A stretch of DNA of 64,000 nt from Isochrysis galbana (GCA_018136815.1 CM030936.1:2507079-2571078); one strand, 5' to 3'. Positions 9,133 through 20,085 are shown, numbered from the stretch's first letter. Numbers and translations are program-made. The notes: generated by a model not told the origin, from the sequence alone.

Positions 9133-12100
9133 CTACAAGATTAAGTGCGCATCAACGTTGTCCACGGCGATTGGATGTGCCTCCGCAGTGTGGTCAGCGG
9201 GAGGGTCAGCGGCACTTGCAGGTAGTAGGCCGTCCAGCAAGGGATGCCCCGAGAGAGGAACCGGTAAAGTTGCCACTGTGGGCACCGCATCATCGCTCAA
9301 AGGAGCGGCGCTTTCAGGACGAGGTGACGCCGTGCTGGCCGCAGAAGGAGCGGCGTCCGCCTCCTGTGGGGGTGCTGCCGGCGCAGCAACCTTGGCCCGT
9401 GCTTCCACGGGGTGAGCCGCCTCCTTGCCACCTCCCGCCTTGGCAGTTGCAGCCGTTTGTGCTGCGAGAGTTGCCTTTACGGCCGCTGAAAGCTCCTTGA
9501 GCTTGCTCATCAGCTTGCTCCGCTCCGCCTTTGGCAGGTCTTTCCCCTTCTCAAGTTGTGAAATGAGCGCCTTCTGCTGGGCCAACTGGTCACGCAACAC
9601 CTTTTGCGTCGCCTGGGTCCCTTTCGCATGGACTGTCTTGGCATCGGCGGGTCGCTGTGCCGTTGCACGGTGCGCCGACGAGATGGTCGGTTTAGGTGGA
9701 ACAGGCGTCACACGTGGTGAAGAAGGCTCGGCAGTCTGGCTTGGGGGTGCACCGCGGCCACGTCCGCCACCTGCACTGACGCCGCCACCACGCCCGATTG
9801 CTGCGTAGCCCCCTCCCTTACCCGCGCCCTTCCCAACTCCCTTGCCAGGGGCTGCCCATGAGACCCGAATCTCAGGCCGTCCGAAAACAGGGTCGGGCGC
9901 GTCCATGGCCTTTACGGCATCCACACGGGAGGAATACTCGACAAAGGCAAAGCGCTGATTGCGATTGATTTTGAGGTCAAGGATCTTCCCAAATTGCCCG
10001 AAATGGTTGCTTAGATTGCTGATGTCACACAGGTTGGCTGGCACATTCCCCACATGGAGGATCGAGCCTTCGGACCCAGTGCCACGGATGCCAATTGTGC
10101 CAGGCTTTCGTCCGCCAGATGGAGCCCTCTCGCCCTCCGCTCCGTCTTCATCGGAAACGGCCGCCGGTGCCTCCACCTCTGAGGATGTCCGCTTCATCTG
10201 CGCCCTGCTCGCTTCGAGCCCCTTTTGTAACGCTGCGATGCGCGACTGTATCTCACTCGTCACAGCATCTGTAGGCGCGGCCACGGGCGACGGAGAAGCT
10301 CCTAGGCGAGCCGGCGGAGTAGGCGTTTTCTTCGGCTGGAGTGCAGCCTGCGACCCTCCAAACGAATCGTCTGTTTTGCGGGGACTTGGCTGTGCGCTTG
10401 TCTCTTGTCCTACTTGCAGCTGCCCAATCTGCTGCTTTTGCGACGGAGGCTGGCCCATGTGATGCTTTTGCAATAGAGATAGCCGCATGTGTTGCGGCTG
10501 CCCAATGTGCGGCTGCCCAATATGTGGCGGCAGCCCCATCTGGTGCGGCAGCCCCATCTGGTGCGGTTGCGCCATCTGGTGTAGCTGTCCCATCTGGCGC
10601 GGCTGCCCCATCTGTTGTGGCTGCCCGATCTGCTGTGGCTGCCTCTGCCTTTGCGTCATCTGCTGCATCATCTGCTGTTGCATCATTTGATGGTGCAATG
10701 CCTGCTGTTGAGCCGTCGGCACTGGGCCCACGCCGCAGCACATCCCCATTGCCGCAGGAGCGCCTGTGGCTCCCAAAACGCCGCCAGCCATGCCGCCACC
10801 TGAGCCCATGTTGCCACCCACGGCCATCCCGGACCCCCCTGCGCCCACTATGCCAGGCATGAAGCTGCTAGGCATCACGTTGCCACCCATCGGACCACCG
10901 AGCCCCATCGGCGCGCTACCCCTCGGCCGTCCGCATATGTTCATCGGGCCACCAGGGTGACAAGCAGGTCCCGGCGATCCGCACATTGGGCCAGGACACA
11001 TCATGCGGCCCTGCATGGGTCCAATGGCGCCCATGGCCGGTGGGCAGCAGCGTGAACACCCAAGGGGCGTACCGACTGCCCCCATCGCACCAACAGATGG
11101 ACCACTGGCTCCCATGCAAGAGCCACTAGAGGGGCACGTGTGTATCATCGCCGGTGAGCTGCAGCCTGGTGGACATACGCACGGTCCCCGCATTGTGCCC
11201 ATACGTGGAGCACCGTTACAGCAGCCTGGTACGCGACCCATCTGGGACATGTGGCCCATCTGCTGCGCAACCATCGGGAGCTGTGGCCGTGGCTGTCCTT
11301 GCGGCCACGCCCCACATCCGTTGTTAAGAGGAACTCCAGGAACACCCCGTTGGGACTGGGCGGCGCGTGTCTTAGGACAATCTCTCGAAATGTGACCTTC
11401 CTCGCCGCAATTGAAACAACGCACGAGGCCAGTTTCTGTGCCTCTGCGCGGCATGCCAGCATGGTCAGTCTCCCGGATGTCAGTGTCCTTCTCTCGACGG
11501 CGCCTCTTGTAGTCTCGCTCCTCGTCCTCCTCTTCCTCACTGTCGTCGGAGTCTCGTTCGAAACGGGATCGCAACGTACCTACTTCGTATTCCTCAGTAT
11601 GAACCGCTTCCCTGCCTTTATCGAAAAGATCATCCACTTGTTTGACGCGATCATCCACTTGATCATCTCCGCTGCGGGACGGCAAGCCGTCTTGGTCATC
11701 TACTATGTGCTCAGGCTCATGCATGTACTCGCCAGAGGCAATGGTTTCGAACAGCGAGTCGAGAAATGGGCTGGTCTCGTCAACAAGAAAATCGACGAGC
11801 GACGTTCTGCAATATTCCTTGAGCTCAGAGACACTCATATCCTCTTTGTGGAGCAGCTCACACACGTAGTCTGCCAGCACGGCTGGGTCGGCGTCCGACC
11901 TGTGGGTGTGCGCACGCGGGGAGCGGGGAGGGAGGAGATGAGGAGATGAGGGGGGAAGTTGAGAGAGGGAGCGAGCGGGTGGTCTGGGCAGCGATGGCGA
12001 GGGAGGCGCGCGGGCCAGAGGAATAGAAAGGGAGGAACTAGCTCTGATGGATGTTCTCCGACCATGCTCTCTTGGGTGTATGCGATACAGCGGGCATATG

Positions 12101-12189
12101 GGCGCGCCGGCGTGGATGCGGGCTCACAGTGTGTCGACCGCCCGCCTGAGCCAGCGACGCAGCGCCTCCTCGTCCTCCACGTGCACCAT
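9133..12189 (-). CDS. RBM26/RBM27-like RNA-binding protein (PWI-like, zinc knuckle, RRM)
   Basis: Nuclear RNA-binding protein of the RBM26/27 type, which acts with the exosome-targeting and mRNA export machinery in animals. I rebuilt two exons: 12189-12128 (MVHVEDEEALRRWLRRAVDT) and 11899-9133, joined across a 228 bp intron (donor GTGAGC, acceptor CCCACAG, phase 2). The join gives LSDADPAVLADYVCELL, the expected PWI-like N-terminus. Total about 942 residues. Next come an acidic and Arg-rich linker, a CCHC knuckle (CFNCGEEGHISRDC, near 182-195), a Met/Gly/Cys/Pro-rich stretch and a Gln/His/Met-rich repeat (HQMGQP units). An RRM follows (ILHVGNVP ... FAFVEYSS, near 630-705), then an RG-rich spacer and a coiled coil with QQKALISQLEKGKDLPKAER, which RBM26 also has. 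The usual CCCH finger was not found; the CCHC knuckle takes that place. Confidence 0.88.
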
Positions 12190-13293
12190 CGAGAGTGCGC
12201 GGGGGTGTGGGCGGCGTGCCGGCGGCGGTGGCGCCCGCCACGCGCGCCGTGGGGGTCGACAAACCCGAGAGAGGGGGGGGGGGAAGGGGGAGCGACGGGG
12301 GGAGGGGAGAGAGAAGGGCTGGGGGAACAGAGAGGGAGGGGGAGGGGAGAGAGAAGAGGGGGGGGAGGGGAAGGGAGGGGAGGAGGAGGAGAGAGGTACG
12401 AGTAGAGTATAGGTGTAGGAGAGGGAGCAGGAGATGGAAAAGAGGAGGGAGAGAGGGGGGGGAGGGGGGGGGGAAGGGAGCGGGGAAGGGAGGAAAAGAG
12501 GGGAGAAGAAGGGGGGGGGGGGGGGCAGGGGGCCGGGGAGAGGGGCAGCGGGAGAGACCGGGGACAGATTTACATTCAAGTACTCTACTCTAACGTAGAA
12601 AGTAGAGATAGAGAGACGGAAACGAGAGTGACAACAATCCTCTCTAGGAGTAAAGTACCTGTCCAGCAAATTTGTTATTTGATCTACCCTCGGTATTTTG
12701 GTGTCTGGAGGCTTTGGGGTCCTGAGATATTGTTAGCCTTTCAGGCTGTACAGCCATACTGCTCCCGAGGGTATAAAAATAAAACTCCTGCGCGGTCGCA
12801 GCGAAGACAAGCTAGCTCCACAGACTTGGACATGGCGGAGAGCTGACTAAGGTGTCGGATTCAGTAGAGACCCTGAGCACGACGCGAGGAGGGCCAAGAC
12901 GCGAAAGGCGAGGCTTGACGTCCGACGGGGACGAGAAGAAGAGGGAAGAAGGGCTCTTAGAGTGATATGAACTCTGACGCTGGCGGCAGGGCAGGCGCAC
13001 CCCGCCGCGGCGATGAGGTTGGGATGTGGGGGGGGGGGGGGGGGGGGGGGAGGGGGGCGCGGCAAGGGGACAGGGGAAGGGGAAGGGGAAGGGGGGGGAA
13101 GGGCGGGAGGGTAAAGAAGGGGGGGAGGGGGGGGGGGAAGGGGGGGGGGAGGGGGGGGGGGAGGGGAATTCGAGCCTCTCGGTCTCCCTTTCCACCCACC
13201 GGGCGCGCCTTGCCCCCCCGGCCCCGCCCTCCTCGCCTCTTGCCAGCCTCCTCCTCGCACTCCCCTCGCTTGGCGCGCGCTCACTGCCTGGAA
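12190..13293. promoter_or_regulatory. Divergent intergenic region with poly-G/GA tracts
   Basis: Separates the RBM26/27-like gene (minus) from the WW membrane-protein gene (plus). 12270-12550 and 13026-13160 are G/GA-rich, and 12640-12960 is ordinary sequence including TATAAAAATAAAA near 12771. It probably holds both promoters. Frames through the G-runs are compositional. Confidence 0.45.
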
Positions 13294-14442
13294 ATGTCGG
13301 GGCAGCTCCCGCCGCATTGGAAGACTGCGAATGCCGCCGATGGCAAAGAGTACTACTTCAATGAGATCACTGGAGAGACGAGCTGGACGCCTCCGCCGAT
13401 GGACACCGTCCCCAAGGTGGAGCCCATGGTCTCGGACGCCTCGCCCGCATCCGTCTCGATCGGCATGGGTGGCGGTGATGGAATGCGCTCGCGCGGCATG
13501 GGTGACGTGAGCGGATCGCCCAGAAGCGGTGAGCCAGACATGCGGATGGGCAGCCAATCGGAGGCGTCAGGGCCACTCGCTGCGCTTCACCCACATACTC
13601 CAAAGATCATGATCATCCTGGTCGCGTCATTCGTGGTGATGCTCGAGGCCTCAATCGAGTATTCACAAGGCCCCAGGAATGGAGGCATCCTCGCGTATGC
13701 CGTGGCGGTGGGCACCGTCTCTCTCTGGTTTGTCTTGATTCTCATGTTTATGGCAAAGGCTCGCCCAGGCACAGTCTCTAATGGGACCATTCGCATGCCG
13801 CGCGACTCTCAATTCTCCGTCCTCCAGACAGCTGCCGCCTTCTTCTTCGTGTGGTGGGGGGTCGGGTGCGGCATCTTGACATTCCACGCTCCTTACCAGG
13901 TCACGTCCAACGCGTACTTCGCGTGCTGGGTCGCTCTCTTCAGCTCGCTCATCATGTGTGTCGACGCCTTTTCGAACCTCCAGTCGGCCTGGCAAAAGTA
14001 CAGCACGGCAACTTCCGATATGACCATGCAGTTGATGCTCGTCATGCTCATGGCATCGCTCATTCTGTTCCTCGCCTCGCTCGACTTTGCGAACTTTAGC
14101 CAGGGGAAATGGGGGATCATTTGCGGCCTTTCCACCGCCATCTTGACTATCATCTACTACTACTTGCAAACAAAGAATCGTCTCAGTTTGAGTGGGCGGA
14201 AGGCAATCTCCACGCTCAACGTCTTGTTCTGGGCGTTTGGCGTGGGCGTTTTGACCTTCGACTTTCCGTTCAGGACCACGGGCAACGGCTTCTTTGCATG
14301 CTGGACCGGCCTCATCGCCTCAGCATCGCTGACGTACCAGATTTTCTTCGAGTCACAAATCCCGTGGAGGGCGCACCTCACGCGATCCTTCTCGACGTCG
14401 CGTTCCCACATGGTCTCGGACATCCAGCCTTCGCGCCTGTAG
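13294..14442 (+). CDS. WW-domain protein with two four-helix (MARVEL-like) membrane repeats
   Basis: A 382-residue intronless protein. The WW domain occupies about residues 5-36 (LPPHWKTANAADGKEYYF, then ITGETSWTPPP) with both signature Trp and the central Tyr pair; it should bind Pro-rich ligands. A Ser/Gly/Met-rich linker leads to about eight hydrophobic helices arranged as two similar four-helix blocks. Both contain a GVGxxxLTFxxPF/Y motif (GVGCGILTFHAPY and GVGVLTFDFPFR) and a similar FACWxxL motif (AYFACWVALFSS and GFFACWTGLIAS), so the membrane part arose by internal duplication. The fold resembles MARVEL/tetraspan vesicle proteins. I chose the ATG at 13294 because the WW domain starts five residues later; the upstream in-frame extension lies in poly-G sequence. 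Membrane location is secure, function is inferred. Confidence 0.8.
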   Translation: MSGQLPPHWKTANAADGKEYYFNEITGETSWTPPPMDTVPKVEPMVSDASPASVSIGMGGGDGMRSRGMGDVSGSPRSGEPDMRMGSQSEASGPLAALHPHTPKIMIILVASFVVMLEASIEYSQGPRNGGILAYAVAVGTVSLWFVLILMFMAKARPGTVSNGTIRMPRDSQFSVLQTAAAFFFVWWGVGCGILTFHAPYQVTSNAYFACWVALFSSLIMCVDAFSNLQSAWQKYSTATSDMTMQLMLVMLMASLILFLASLDFANFSQGKWGIICGLSTAILTIIYYYLQTKNRLSLSGRKAISTLNVLFWAFGVGVLTFDFPFRTTGNGFFACWTGLIASASLTYQIFFESQIPWRAHLTRSFSTSRSHMVSDIQPSRL

Positions 14443-15913
14443 GCATTCGGCGCCGTGGAATCCAGGCTCAGCTCCAACCGACCGTCCTTAAGCGCCGTCA
14501 GCATGTCTTGCTGTTGATGGGCACATGTTTTTGGGCACCCTTGAGGGGAGCCGGCCAGTGCTATTTCTCGTGCGCCCTCTCGTTGGGCGGATTGGTCGGC
14601 ACGTGTTGTGCGCCTATAGTGCGCACCGACAAGCACCTTTCTGGCGAGAGGGTACCACGTCTCGTGTACACAGGCATGGCGCCATGGATCACGCCGAGGT
14701 GTTGTTATGAGCTTGGGTTGCCGTGCAACGTTCCTATCACACCCCTTAGTTCGATCCTGATATGCGGCGCATTTGTGCCGGGCTAAGGCAGGGGTGAAGT
14801 GCAGGCGCACATCCTGAACTCCCACTGCAGCCGCATGCATGCATCTTTTGTCATGTTGTGCTCGGGAAGATTAGGGTTGGGACAGCACAACTTGTGGCGG
14901 CTATGGTGCGCAGTAGTGCTACCAACTTGCAAGTTCAACTTGTACACCGCACTCTCTCGTCACTCGACTGACCTCGGGTGGGGGGGTGCGCTGTTTCACG
15001 TGGCGCATTACACGTGGTGCATGTAGTTAGAAGTGGGAGTACGCAGTATGCAGCACACGAGTGATGAATGTAGCGCGTGCTGGACCGTTGCGCGCACGTG
15101 GCGCACCTATAGTCTATGTGCTATGTGTCTGTGCTGTGGATTCTGTTTTAGGGCCCGCCCGTTTGCTAACGCAAACGGGTCTCCTTCCTCACTGCACTCC
15201 AATGGGCGGGGTAGCAAATCTCCCCCCGTGCACCGTAGAATGCTTATGCTTATAGTGGAATGAGCAGGGGAAGAGGGCCGCATCAGTCGAGCCGTGATCT
15301 CTCGCCATCTCTACTTGTTCGTTTGTGTGAGTTTCCCACGCAACCAACCTCCCCTCCCCCCCCCCCCCGGGTGTGCGTGTGATTTGCACGAGATCTTGTG
15401 AGTGTGAATTGTGTGGTCAGTGGCCCCCTTTGGTACCATTTAATGCGCGATGAAGTATACAGAATGGCGGCGCGGCGCGTTCTCCTCGCCTCAAGCCACA
15501 GGGGGCCGCGTTGCTGCGGCGTCCCTTTCTTGCGCCCTCGCTTGCGTGTTCTGACATGCGCCTTTCTTTGCTCCGGCTCGTTCGCTTTGTTTTCGGTGCC
15601 TTCTTCGCCTGGTTGCCAACTATAGTTGTTCTTGCCTGTCTCATTCTAGCACTCTACTCTTAAGTATATATGTGCACGTATCTCAGCAACCCTCTCAGCT
15701 CTCGCAATTCTCATCTTTTATCTCTCTAGTGTTGTCATCTAGTGCACTCATTCCAGCACGCTGCGGCCGCTCGCGTCGTCGCCTGTGCGAAAATGTAAAC
15801 TGCCGGTGCGTGGCACTCTTGCTGCGCTTGAGCATCGCTCGCAGCGCTAGCCCTAGCCCTAGCCACCGTAAGCATACCTTCTTGCAACCGCGTAGAACAT
15901 AATCTCTCAATCC
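14443..15913. other. Tail-to-tail intergenic region
   Basis: About 1.47 kb between the 3' ends of two convergent genes. It has no supported CDS. It holds the stem-loop at 15158-15179, a poly-C run near 15355 and short CCCTAG repeats near 15847. Confidence 0.5.
15158..15179. terminator. Perfect 9 bp stem-loop in the convergent intergenic region
   Basis: CCCGTTTGC, loop TAAC, then GCAAACGGG. The location between two converging genes suggests a 3'-end signal, but it lacks a T-run and its role is inferred. Confidence 0.4.
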
Positions 15914-18148
15914 TCAATTACCATTTGTGGGTAGAAGTGAAGACAACCAGCCAAAGGCCGCGGCGGTTCTCCGAATAGCGCGGCAGCGACAGGAGCGTGT
16001 GGCGTCGATGACTGCGGCTGGGTAGCCCATCTGCTCCAGCTGATCTTCTATAGCGACAGCACCAAGTGATTCGAAGGCTTCGGGCTCAGGTAGGCGAGGC
16101 GCACCGGCAAAGAGGGCGCAAAACATCTCGACGATGGATCTCTGTTGCGCAGCGAGCAGTAATAGCCGCTCATCGCCCTTTTCAAAGTCTTCGAGGAGGG
16201 CGAGTGTTGCGTGCCGTGACAAATCATGTGAGGTGAGGTGCTCTTCATCTCGTAGCTTCGCTGTCGCTAAATTGAGTGCTTGGCGCAGCTCGGTCCGTAT
16301 GGCCGCATCGGCAGCTGCAGCCGAAACGCCTGACGACACGCTACCTTGGACGGCGGCGGCAGCAGGGTCGATGGGCTTATCATAGTAGTAGCACCAATTG
16401 CTTCCAAACCCAGATTTTGGCGCAAAGCGACTCATCGGCACAGCGTTACGTATGTAAAAGTACAACGCCAAGTCGGCATATGTAGACCGAAGGAGTGCGG
16501 GCGAACAACAATCAAAGAACGGCAAGAGGGCGTCAAGCCGGATTGCCGCATTCCAATACTCGTCCCAACTGCCGCCAGCTCCCACAGGCGTCCCATCACG
16601 GGGTGTCTGTACCGCCCTGCCACTGCGAATTAAGTCGTCAACATCCGAAGCCGAAGTCACATGAGGTTCTCTACCCAGTGGACGTGCCACCCATGACCCG
16701 GAAACAGCGCGTGCCACGGATGGTGCAAGGCGTATGGACGCGGCGTACGCCTCCGAGCGGCCCGGGTGCAGGATATCATCGTCGTCCGAAAAGCACACCC
16801 AGCAGGCAGACGGGCTGGAGCACTCGAGAACGCGGCGTAGCAACGCCGGCCCGATCGACCTGTAGCTGCTAGCTATGACTCTGTTTGATAAGTCTGGATG
16901 TCCACCGCCTGTCAATCTTGTCCCGCAGGTTTCGAGATGTAGGGGATCGGGAATCACTTCCAGGTTGTCTTCCAGCACAGGCCCTTCGTCAGATGCACTA
17001 TCAGATGGGTTCGAGATGTTAATTTGCTTGTCCTGCATCACGTTGTCTGTGCTTGCAAACAAGGACAATTGTGCCGCTTGAGCGCATGGCGACGGCCTGA
17101 GCTCCACGTTGTCCTCAAGCACAGGCTCCTCCTCGTCATCACCCTCACGGTTCTCCTCGAGCCATGGACCATCGTCCTCGCCACTCATGTCTCCATGTGC
17201 ATCGTCGCTGGGTGTAGCATCTCCACCAACAGAATCATGTGTGGTATCTGCGGGTACAGCACCGCGTTCCCTGCCAGACTGCATGGCAGTCTTCACCTCG
17301 CGTAACAAGATAGCATAGTGCTCGAATTGAGTGCACCTCACTGGCTGCTCCAGCACCACGAGCGGCGGTGGAGCATTGGTGTCTTCTGAAAGGGACTGGT
17401 GAAGATCGATTTGGGGGTGGATGCATGGTCTCAAACCCTCATTCCACGAAGTTGTGGCAGCATCGATCTCAGTAGCAGCTTGCGCTCTCACAACATCCTC
17501 AGCACTCCAGCTCAGCAGCACAGCCGCAAGCCCTCTCTGAGCTCGCAACGATTGGATATTCCGGCGGAGCATTCTCAGCCGGTGCGGGCTGCGGATGTGT
17601 GCCGCGATGAAGAGGATGAGCTTCGCTGGCGCAGTGCGTTCAGGACCATTGCCTTGTGTGGGACACTCCAAGGACGGCTGCGGACCTCGTGGCGCAAGAG
17701 TGTGAATAGCAAGCATCGCTACGAAGTGCATGCATTCCTGCGCTGCCAGAAAGCCACGACCATCGCTCGCGTCGGCGGACGAGCTAAAGCGTTGCTTGCG
17801 CATCCGAGCGTACACTTGGGCCCAGTGACGCGGCCCTGCAGCCACCTCATCGAAGCCCGTCCCTCTAGGCAACGGCATCAGCGGGCAGACCAGGACGACG
17901 GTCGGGTCGGACGAGGCGATGGATATTTGCGGGGAAGCGCAGTGCGTTCGCTGCGCCTGGTTCAGCAGCTGCCGCGCACGCGCCGCACTCTCAGTGAGCA
18001 CTTTGAGCTCTGCGGCCGCCATGTTGCCCTTCTGTGCAAGGGCCAGCACTTCCTCGAGCTTCGCCTGCCCGCCTGGGCGGCGGAGCAGCTGCACGAATGT
18101 GGAGACGAGATGGGCGGCCTGCGCTGACGCCGCTGTCCCCGACGCCAT
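15914..18148 (-). CDS. Putative glycosyltransferase-like protein with acidic insert
   Basis: A 744-residue single-exon ORF. Two separated blocks resemble a GT-A glycosyltransferase core. Around residues 175-215, LILFIAAHIRSPHRL and LRRNIQSLRAQRG precede VLLSWS. Near 450-462 CWVCFSDDDDILHPGR looks like the acidic metal/sugar-nucleotide motif. Later FGSNWCYYYDKP may close the acceptor site. Between the blocks is an acidic low-complexity insert with a repeated element PVLEDNVELRP / PVLEDNLEVIP. The N-terminal 60 residues are Ala-rich helices without a signal peptide. Family identity rests on motif resemblance only; the exact GT family and substrate are unknown. ATG 18148 is the first in frame and lies after a G/C-rich leader. 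Confidence 0.6.
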   Translation of the reverse strand: MASGTAASAQAAHLVSTFVQLLRRPGGQAKLEEVLALAQKGNMAAAELKVLTESAARARQLLNQAQRTHCASPQISIASSDPTVVLVCPLMPLPRGTGFDEVAAGPRHWAQVYARMRKQRFSSSADASDGRGFLAAQECMHFVAMLAIHTLAPRGPQPSLECPTQGNGPERTAPAKLILFIAAHIRSPHRLRMLRRNIQSLRAQRGLAAVLLSWSAEDVVRAQAATEIDAATTSWNEGLRPCIHPQIDLHQSLSEDTNAPPPLVVLEQPVRCTQFEHYAILLREVKTAMQSGRERGAVPADTTHDSVGGDATPSDDAHGDMSGEDDGPWLEENREGDDEEEPVLEDNVELRPSPCAQAAQLSLFASTDNVMQDKQINISNPSDSASDEGPVLEDNLEVIPDPLHLETCGTRLTGGGHPDLSNRVIASSYRSIGPALLRRVLECSSPSACWVCFSDDDDILHPGRSEAYAASIRLAPSVARAVSGSWVARPLGREPHVTSASDVDDLIRSGRAVQTPRDGTPVGAGGSWDEYWNAAIRLDALLPFFDCCSPALLRSTYADLALYFYIRNAVPMSRFAPKSGFGSNWCYYYDKPIDPAAAAVQGSVSSGVSAAAADAAIRTELRQALNLATAKLRDEEHLTSHDLSRHATLALLEDFEKGDERLLLLAAQQRSIVEMFCALFAGAPRLPEPEAFESLGAVAIEDQLEQMGYPAAVIDATRSCRCRAIRRTAAAFGWLSSLLPTNGN

Positions 18149-18439
18149 CGCTCTCGTCCCACCCTCGCCTCGCCCCCGCTCGCGGGACGCCGCTCGCTCG
18201 CAGGTCGACGGCCCTCGCCGTCCCGTCCCCTCCCGCCTCTCTCACAACCCCCCCTCTCTCCCCTCTCTCCCTGCTCTGCTCTCCTCTACTTTTCCTCTCC
18301 CGTCTCGTCTCTCTCTGGTCTCTCTCATCTTTCTCTCTCTCTCTCCCCTTGTTGGTGGTGTCCTTCCCGCCATTCGCACCAGCCAGGGCTCTCATACATA
18401 TCTGGGTAGACTAGAATGCTTTAACTCCTTACTGCCGGA

Positions 18440-18470
18440 GCACCTAAACAGGTGCTTCGCCTCGTTTTTT
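18440..18470 (+). terminator. Stem-loop followed by T-run
   Basis: GCACCT-AAAC-AGGTGC (18440-18455), followed by TTCGCCTCG and eight T. It looks like an intrinsic-terminator shape in a eukaryotic context. A related hairpin is at 18613-18638. Confidence 0.35.
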
Positions 18471-18612
18471 TTAGTTGTTCTCTTGGCAGCTTCACCCGCG
18501 GGCGACGAGCCGCCGGTATGGCACAGGGGGCTTGCCCGGACACACTGCTATGGCTCAACTACCTAAATATAGGAAGATCTAGGCAGGTTTTGTGACGAAA
18601 ACAGGTTAAAAA

Positions 18613-18638
18613 GTGAAGCATCTATTTGGGTGCTTCGC
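18613..18638 (+). other. Imperfect stem-loop related to 18440
   Basis: GTGAAGCA ... TGCTTCGC pairs with one wobble around a 10-base loop. It shares the GAAGCA/TGCTTC stem with the palindrome at 31370. Confidence 0.35.
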
Positions 18639-18854
18639 TTTATTATGAAAATCACGTGGTTACGTAAAGGAAAGAGCAGGGGTGTCCAAGCTGTAAGGAT
18701 GCAAAGACACCATTACAGGCACTATTACTCGCCGTCGTGTCGCGCCCCCCCCCCCTCCCCCCCCCCCCCCCGGACACACAGCCCCCGATGTTGTTCTTGA
18801 ACGAGTTCCCCGTGGATCCGCCCCCGACCCCGCCCCCCCCCTCCAGCCCCCTCC

Positions 18855-19290
18855 AACGACGAGGCCCCTGCAAACGGCACGGATGCCGAGCGTGGCGACG
18901 TGCAAGAGCTGTACGTCGTTCCAGTTGAGCGCACGGAGGTCGTCAGGGGCAAGAAGCGCTACTTCAAGGAGCTGATGTGCCCGAGCTGCAGCGAAACGGA
19001 CGAGGATGTGATGGAGGTCGTGCAGCGCGATGGCTGGGGCGCCAGACCGCGGGTTTGCACCGCGGTCTGGCTGACAGGGCGCATACTCGACGGCGGGGAA
19101 AGGTACGACGGTGAGATCGTGGACTGCTTCGAGACTCATCCGTATCCGAGTGGGGAATGGCCCCTGTAGACGGACAAGAACAGGCGTGCATACATGTGGT
19201 ACGCCATCGCCAAAGAGCTCGGCATCACGGGCGCGCGTAACCGGGCCAAGCACAGCCAGTGTGTGCGGAAGCGCGTTGAGTATATGTATT
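18855..19290 (+). pseudogene. Remnant of an unidentified protein-coding gene, broken by a stop
   Basis: Plus-strand frame reading NDEAPANGTDAERGDVQELY and onward through KKRYFKELMCPSCSETDED, a possible half zinc-binding pair (CPSC). It then reads CTAVWLTGRILDGGERYDG and SGEWPL before a single TAG at 19167. The same frame continues TDKNRRAYMWYAIAKELGIT and RAKHSQCVRKRVEYMY. Both sides look like real coding sequence, so the stop is probably a nonsense mutation (CAG to TAG would restore a sense codon) or the gene has decayed. No start codon was found; upstream is a poly-C block. The 3' side runs into the IS5-like transposase remnant. Family unknown. Confidence 0.5.
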
Positions 19291-19319
19291 GGGAAGTCCG
19301 AGGTAGGTTTTGGGGCAGC

Positions 19320-20085
19320 GTAGTAGTCCTGAGTAGTAGGAGTAACGCTTTGTGACAATGGCACGTTTGCTGTGAAGGTGTACTGATCTATGGTAGGGTG
19401 TGCGCTCAATGCTATCCCACAAACTTTCTCCCGACCTCGTGCCTCGGAATATGTAATTATAAGCATAGCATCTGTCAGACTCTGCATACAACGGAGTACC
19501 TCGACGTGGGCGCGGAGCGTGCTGCAAAGTATCTCTCACAGTCATTTGGTCTGAAACATTGGCGGGGAAGAAGCGGAGTGAGAGTGGAATACCGTCTTGG
19601 TCAACAAGTGCTGAGACTTTGGTGGCCTTCCTTCCTCGATCGGTTGGGTTTCTACCAACACAATCTCGTCCGTAGATACTTTTAACAAAGGTGGAATCAA
19701 TGCAGTGGAATGTACACCTTCTCGCCCTTTGTCTCCTTTCTAGCCTCAAGAGCGCCCTGTACGCTGTCTCAAAGACACCTACTCTGCTCCACTTCATGAA
19801 TGTGCCATGCACTGTGCTGTATCCAGACCCAAGCGATCTCCACGGTGCCCCAGTCCACAGAATATGACACATACTGTCCAGCATCAGATTCAAATCAGCT
19901 CTTGGTCTACCACCGGTGATGGGCAGCAGAGAGTTGATGGCGGACGTGATTGCTCCACGTGCCCTGATATCCATTGTATTATTACCACCTTTCGGTGAAA
20001 AAAAACCTTTTCGCACGCACCCTAAATGATGCGGTGAAGGATCCAAATACACAACCACGAGTACGAATAGGATTCTCCCACTCAT
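19320..20085 (-). mobile_element. IS5-like DDE transposase, C-terminally truncated
   Basis: Minus-strand ORF from 20085. Residues 55-115 give the DUF4096-like N-terminal block typical of IS5-family transposases (GGRPRADL, CHILWTGAPWRSLGSGYSTV, KWSRVGVFETAYRALL). The first catalytic Asp is in CIDSTFVK (D130) and the second in ALVDQDGIPLSL (about D162-164), followed by FFPANVSDQMTV. The run LYAESDRCY is the degraded ADKGY motif. The C-terminal block with the catalytic Glu is missing, because after about residue 210 the frame no longer resembles the family. The element is therefore dead. I could not find terminal inverted repeats. IS5-like transposases are known in eukaryotes as ISL2EU/Harbinger relatives as well as in bacteria. 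Confidence 0.8.

Noticed and set aside
12967..13293. N-terminal extension of the WW membrane protein
   Set aside because: Encoded by poly-G sequence (Gly/Arg runs); the WW domain begins just after the ATG at 13294.
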